In this document: one piece after another, positions 59,515 to 64,000 of the stretch | Layout of the letters: the number at the start of each line of letters is the position of its first letter | Numbering within the stretch: position 1 is the stretch's first letter | NCBI GenBank assembly: GCA_015847255.1 | Contig: JADLZK010007379.1 | Span: 1-64,000 of the forward strand | Length of the DNA stretch: 64,000 nucleotides | Reading direction: 5' to 3' | DNA from: Hyparrhenia diplandra | Taxonomy: Eukaryota; Streptophyta; Magnoliopsida; Poales; Poaceae | Position numbers and translations under genes: made by a program | Notes under the pieces: model-generated | Databases searched by the model: none | The model's input: the letters and a program-made list of their open reading frames with translations, nothing else | What the model was told of the DNA's origin: nothing

Positions 59515-62500
59515 TCATGTCGTGTCGCCTTCGTTCTGTTTACTTCTCAAATCTGCGACAAGCTTGCATGTCTTTAAGAAAGTGTCTAGCAGCTGCATAC
59601 AAAGGCAATCATGTTAATGTTTGTGATCTTCTGAATATTATACTGGCCATTGCAAAATACATTGATGCAAAGCATGCAACAAACTGAGGTACTTACACCA
59701 GGATGCTGCTGCAAGGTAGGAGAATAATGATCAAGAGTTAAATATATCTTTTGAAGAAGGCTTAACTGTGCAGTGATCTTGTCGCCCAATATCATAACCT
59801 GATCACAATGAAAACATTTCAGAGTTTGTGCATGATGAACTTATATAATTATACAACACGTGTTCTTGTCGTCAAACAGAAGTTCAATTCTGGAAGTACC
59901 TTGGCTTCAGCCTTCTGGAGCTCAGAACGCCTAGCTTCAATCATTTGTTTATACCAGAGCCCGATTTTTGTTAGTACCACGGCTTGTCTGACCATGTGGT
60001 TGCAGTGATCACTCAAATCCTCTGACCTGAAACGACCATGCTCAACATTGGAAACGTGTTTTTGAAAAGGAAATAAAAATGCCTGGGAAGCAAGTGTAAT
60101 GAAGATGGACAGAAACAAACCTGTTCTCAGTTCTTTCCGCTGACAATTTTTTCTCAATCTCTACAAATTCTTTTGATAACTTCATGATAGATACTAAAAT
60201 GCACTCCAGCTGCTTTTCTTGCTCATTCCTAGTGAGGCTACTGCTATGATATATATTTTTATTGTCCATTTCCTTCAGGACACCTGACGTTTGCTCTAAG
60301 CTTGAGTTTAGTTTCACAAGCTCGTCATACTGAAAATCATTCCCATTTGATCGTCTCGGCGATGCACGAGGTTCGACCTCAATGTCACGCAGAATAATTT
60401 CTGTACTCTCTTGTTTTATGACTTCTGGAACTTCCTGGTGATTGTGGATCAAGTGCTTCTTTCCTAACTCTGCTAACTTCTCCTTTAACCTGTGATTTTC
60501 TTCATTATATAGACACAATGCCTTATTCTTTTCAGAGACTGCAGATTCAAGTGAAGACAATTTTGCACTAAGCTTTAGCGCAGCACCCTCCATATTGTCC
60601 TTATAGTCATCAAGCAATTGTTTTGTAACAGTTTGGTACATTCCCTCTCTAACATTACCTTCAATTCGGAGGTCCTCACAGTCTCCTCTAACTTTGTCGA
60701 TTTGTCTCAGGAGCTCTTCTTCGGACGACAACTGAATAGACAGTTCTGTACTGGCCTCAGATAGCTGCGATGATAATGCCTTAACGTCCTTCGCCCTATC
60801 TGCAAGCAACCCTCGAAGATGCTGGTTTTCATAAAACAAAGCATCGATTCTGCTCATCAGTCTGCATCTTTCGTCAAGTTCATCATGGGTCATGCAGATT
60901 GCAGGTACTTTTATATTTTTGGAAATGATTTGGTCCATTCTCAAAACAATCTCTGGAATTTTCTTTCTCAAAGGTTCAAATTCGATGTCATTCTTGAGAG
61001 AATGTAACCCCTTCTCCCGTTTGAACCTGAACAGTTCTTCTGTCTTCTCTTGTAATGCTGATTCGTGCACCCTTTTCAGTTTGCTGATCTCAGACTTAAA
61101 ATAGCTTATCACTTGCTCTGTAGTCATACCATTGAGATGGCGAAAGTCAGATTTTTCTGAGATGACATCCTTTGCACCAAATGATTTTTGCTTCCTGAAA
61201 CTCTTGCTGTCCTCGGGCGTGGAGACCGATCCTCTTTGGGTTTCTTTCCAAAGAAATTGTACTTCCATCTGTTACTCCTGCTGCCTGGACTTTCATTCTT
61301 GCCGTTAGAAATATGAGCTTCTGGTACTAAAGGCAGTAGTAGTTTACAAAAGAGCGCCAAGGTCTTCGCGCATGGCAGCAAATTGAGTTATGGCTTCCTT
61401 CCAGTTCCTGCTCATGGTGTTTGTGATGCTAATCTGCTCGTACAGCTTCCTCTCTAGCTCCTCCTGCAGTCCACTGACGCACTCTCCGATGACGGCACTA
61501 AAGACTTCCAGCTGCAGCTCATTCTCCGACTGCAGATCAGACACCGACGAGTTGACCGAACCAAGCATCTCCCTCGCCTGCCGGAACACGGAGCCCATGA
61601 GCAGCTTCAGGGCGTTGAACCTCTCATCAATCTCAATCAGCGTGACATCAAGCGACATGCCCAGGTGCGCACCTCCAAACACACGGCCGTTGTCCGGCAA
61701 GGCGTAGCTCTCCAGGCCGGTGACACCGCCCTTGAGCTTGCCCAGCTGCGCATCCACCTCCAGCCTCATCAGGTCCAGGTACTCGGCGCACCGGGCCTGC
61801 GCGTTCGCGTCGAAGAGGTACCGGTTGGAGCGCGACGCCGCCGCACGGTCGGGCCATTCGGCGGAGGAGTCCAGGCTGGAGCTGGACTTGAAGGACAGCA
61901 GCCTGGGCGTCGGCACCGGCGAGTCCTCGGACGTCACTGACCCGCTGCTGAACCGGGTGGCGCAGGGCTTGGTGGTGTCGAGGAAAGAATAGGCCGAACC
62001 GTCGTAGAAGCCCGCGCCGTTGCCGGCGTCAGGTTGAAGCCGAGCGACGCCGGATGGACTGGGTGACCTGTCGAGCACTGGCTTCGTTCGCTCACTCTGC
62101 ACCTGCAGCAAGTTTTTTGGATTCAGAATTCAGATTTTTTTTTTTTCTTTCAGTGTAGTTCAACATATGATGATATTTCAGAATTCAGATTTTTCAGAGT
62201 AGTTCAACATCTGACGATAGGAAAGGTGATGGAAAGATTCGAGAACCGAACAAAATGGGAACTTGATCAGCATGGAAGGCATCAAGTGTTCGACTTCAGT
62301 GCTGGGAATTCCATAGAATGAAGTCACAGGTTGACCCAAATCATGGGGATAAGATTTGCTGGATACAGAGAAAGTCTGATCGAATTGAAACAATGGGCAT
62401 GAAAATGAGAACCACTGGAACTGAATCCCCAAACCAGAGTCATCGGGTTTGAAACACAAACTGACCACATATGAGCGGCGAGAACTCTCTGATGAATAAG

Positions 62501-62929
62501 ATACGACAGTTCCAGTTATATATATGGGATGCCTATATATATATAAAAAAAAACAGCAGTTCCAGTAACAGTAGTTCTGATGTTTTGCAAACAAAAAAAA
62601 AAGTAACAGTATTTCTGATGAATTAGCAAGTGAACGTTGTTGCGGTGAGCAACTTTATTGGTGGTGATTGTGTGTGTGACAGATTTCAGAAAGCCGTAGA
62701 TAATTCTCGATCAAGTTATACAGACGCCAATACGCAAACAACTCGGAAAGTAATAGCACTTGTACCAAGGCATACAAACAATGGATGAAACAGCCGATTC
62801 AGAATTTCAGACCGACCCAAACAAAAGGGATGACAGGCAGAAACACGTAGACGCGGGCGTTGGAGAAGAAGAGAGAAGAGACGAGGGAAAACGGCGGATC
62901 AGATCGCGTACCGTCTGGACCGCCTCCAT
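59515..62929 (-). CDS. WAP: WPP domain-associated protein (long coiled-coil)
   Basis: Five exons on the minus strand: 62912-62929, 60121-62102, 59900-60026, 59697-59798, 59515-59592; about 768 residues. Exon 1 encodes only MEAVQT; exon 2 is a 2-kb exon. The N-terminal third is Ser-rich (SPSPSGVARLQP, SFKSSSSLDSSAEWPD). Conserved blocks follow: NRWKYNFFGKKPKED, TTEQVISYFKSEISKLKR and FEPLRKKIPEIVLRMDQII, then long heptad-repeat coiled coil. The C-terminus has LTKIGLWYKQMIEARRSELQ and LLDTFLKTCKLVADLRSKQN. The family (tomato WAP and relatives) binds WPP-domain proteins that act at the nuclear envelope and Golgi. Two lesions, an extra base in the A4 at 61348-61351 and a missing base at the CC of 61226-61227, open and close a 40-codon shifted stretch; net length is unchanged. 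The start is chosen at the only ATG joined in phase; no domain upstream of it. Confidence 0.85.
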
Positions 62930-64000
62930 GGCTGGTCCGCCGTCGCTCGCCGCCGGCACCACGTCCACTGCAGCAGGTCGAGTCCTCACCAGTAGAGCGA
63001 GTCAGCGGGAGGTAACTGCCATGGCAGCGAATAGGCCCGTGCCAGAGACAAGACAAGGGTGCAGAGGATAAGAGGCGGAGGAGGAGGCAACGGGCAGGGT
63101 GGCAAGTGGGAGTGGGGAGACCGGGGCGGCGGACAGCGACGGAGATGGGGACGGCCAGACGACAGGGACGGGAACGGAAAGGAAAGGAGTAATGCGCGCG
63201 ACAGGGACGACGCCGCGCGCGTGTGATCAGCAGAGTAGCGTGGCGGCCGGATGGGTCAAGAGGCGGCCGGGGGTAGTTGGGGAGGGAGAGGAGGCGGCCG
63301 GGTGGGCGAGCGTGGCGGCAGAGGAGAGGGCCGAGCCGACGAGGCAAGCAGCGCCCGTGCGGACGTCGGCCGGCCAGCAAGGACGCGGCGGTTCAGGGCA
63401 GGGCGTGACGCCGCCAGGGGGCCAGTGCCGTGGCGGCAGGCGGGCCGTGCGTGCTGGACCGCAGCGCAACCGTTTCTTTTCAGGTTGGGGATGGAGAGGG
63501 TGGGTGCAGTGCTGACATCATCCTGCGTGACACGGACACAGTGACATGTCTCACTTTTTGCTTCTTGTGCTGGAACTTTGTATATTTATATATATAGTTT
63601 ATATATACTCCTATATCCATACGCAAATACTCCGTAGACATTGTTTGTAGACTCTTAATTAATTTGTAATTATTTAATTAGCTACAGAGACGGAACCACG
63701 ATTTTGATTAGGAGGTTCGGACAAATGTGATCATATTTTTTTTTTTTTTTTACTATGATACACATATACATTTTTATCTTTTAAAATGGAATAACAATGC
63801 ATATCAATATTCTAAGATAGTTCGAAGGGATAAGGCTGCTTAGTGGGCTAGGTCATCAGCGCGACTTGTGACTAGGCTGATACATATCCGTATCGCCTCG
63901 AGTATCAGGTTATTTTTATTTTCGATACTATCTGATACGTATCGGCCGCATATCCGGGATACGCATATCAGCAGATGCCACCTCGCAAAAAAAAAAAAAA
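62930..64000. other. WAP promoter/leader and unrelated distal sequence
   Basis: 62930-63530 is GC-rich and purine-rich, presumably promoter and 5' leader of the minus-strand coiled-coil gene; its long frames on both strands are compositional. From 63540 the sequence is AT-rich. 63870-63985 has repeated GATACGTATC-like phrases and ends in an A-run at the window edge, suggesting a retroposon 3' end that continues outside. Confidence 0.4.

Noticed and set aside
60819..61104. Plus-strand frames antisense to the coiled-coil gene
   Set aside because: Short, Phe/Ser-rich reverse readings of the heptad-repeat exon; no independent evidence.
1..64000. Search for tRNA, rRNA, CRISPR, integrated virus or bacterial operon structure
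   Set aside because: Nothing by eye matched these. The only retroelement proteins are LINE and copia fragments typical of plant genomes.

Overview
This is plant nuclear DNA. Genes are split by many short GT-AG introns, the intergenic space is AT-rich, and several gene 5' ends are extremely GC-rich. It carries grass-type repeats: Stowaway and Tourist MITEs, a SINE, LINE fragments and a copia remnant. Together with the protein sequences this points to a grass (Poaceae), probably panicoid; the species cannot be fixed from the window. No bacterial, organellar, CRISPR or rRNA/tRNA feature was found.

Layout. 1-11.2 kb is a gene-free cluster of diverged copies of one non-coding unit. The two best copies, A (2.7-4.7 kb) and B (5.8-9.9 kb), are direct duplicates; B gained a 150-bp Stowaway MITE and a 2.0-kb TIR element, and A preserves both empty sites. 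12.2-15.7 kb holds a ZTP29-type ZIP transporter gene (-). 18.6-21.7 kb holds a renalase-like FAD oxidoreductase gene (+), just downstream of a SINE. 22-26 kb is LINE debris plus a broken F-box/FBD gene end. 27.4-27.8 kb is a protein phosphatase-1 inhibitor-3 homologue (-). 30.0-31.7 kb is a GC-rich retroposon with a perfect 14-bp target duplication. 34.0-35.5 kb is a patatin-like (pPLAIII-type) gene (-). 39.7-41.6 kb is a duplicated non-coding segment with a MITE next to a copia fragment; its sister copy lies at 48.2-48.8 kb. 43.3-46.4 kb is mitochondrial EF-Ts (+). 50.7-62.9 kb is a tight run of three minus-strand genes: ARV1, histidinol dehydrogenase (HDH) and a WPP-domain-associated coiled-coil protein (WAP).

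The genes are unrelated housekeeping functions (metal transport, redox, phosphatase control, lipid metabolism, organelle translation, sterol/ER homeostasis, histidine synthesis, nuclear-envelope/Golgi scaffold) and do not form a pathway. No new multi-gene system is visible.

The main cross-cutting observation is that seven of the eight recognisable genes keep intact splice sites and family-typical sequence but need one to six single- or double-base corrections. Nearly all are gains in A/T runs or losses in G/C runs. HDH (14 exons, 1,437 coding bases) needs none. Homopolymer errors in the assembly are the simplest explanation, so coding features are given with the lesions described rather than being called pseudogenes outright.
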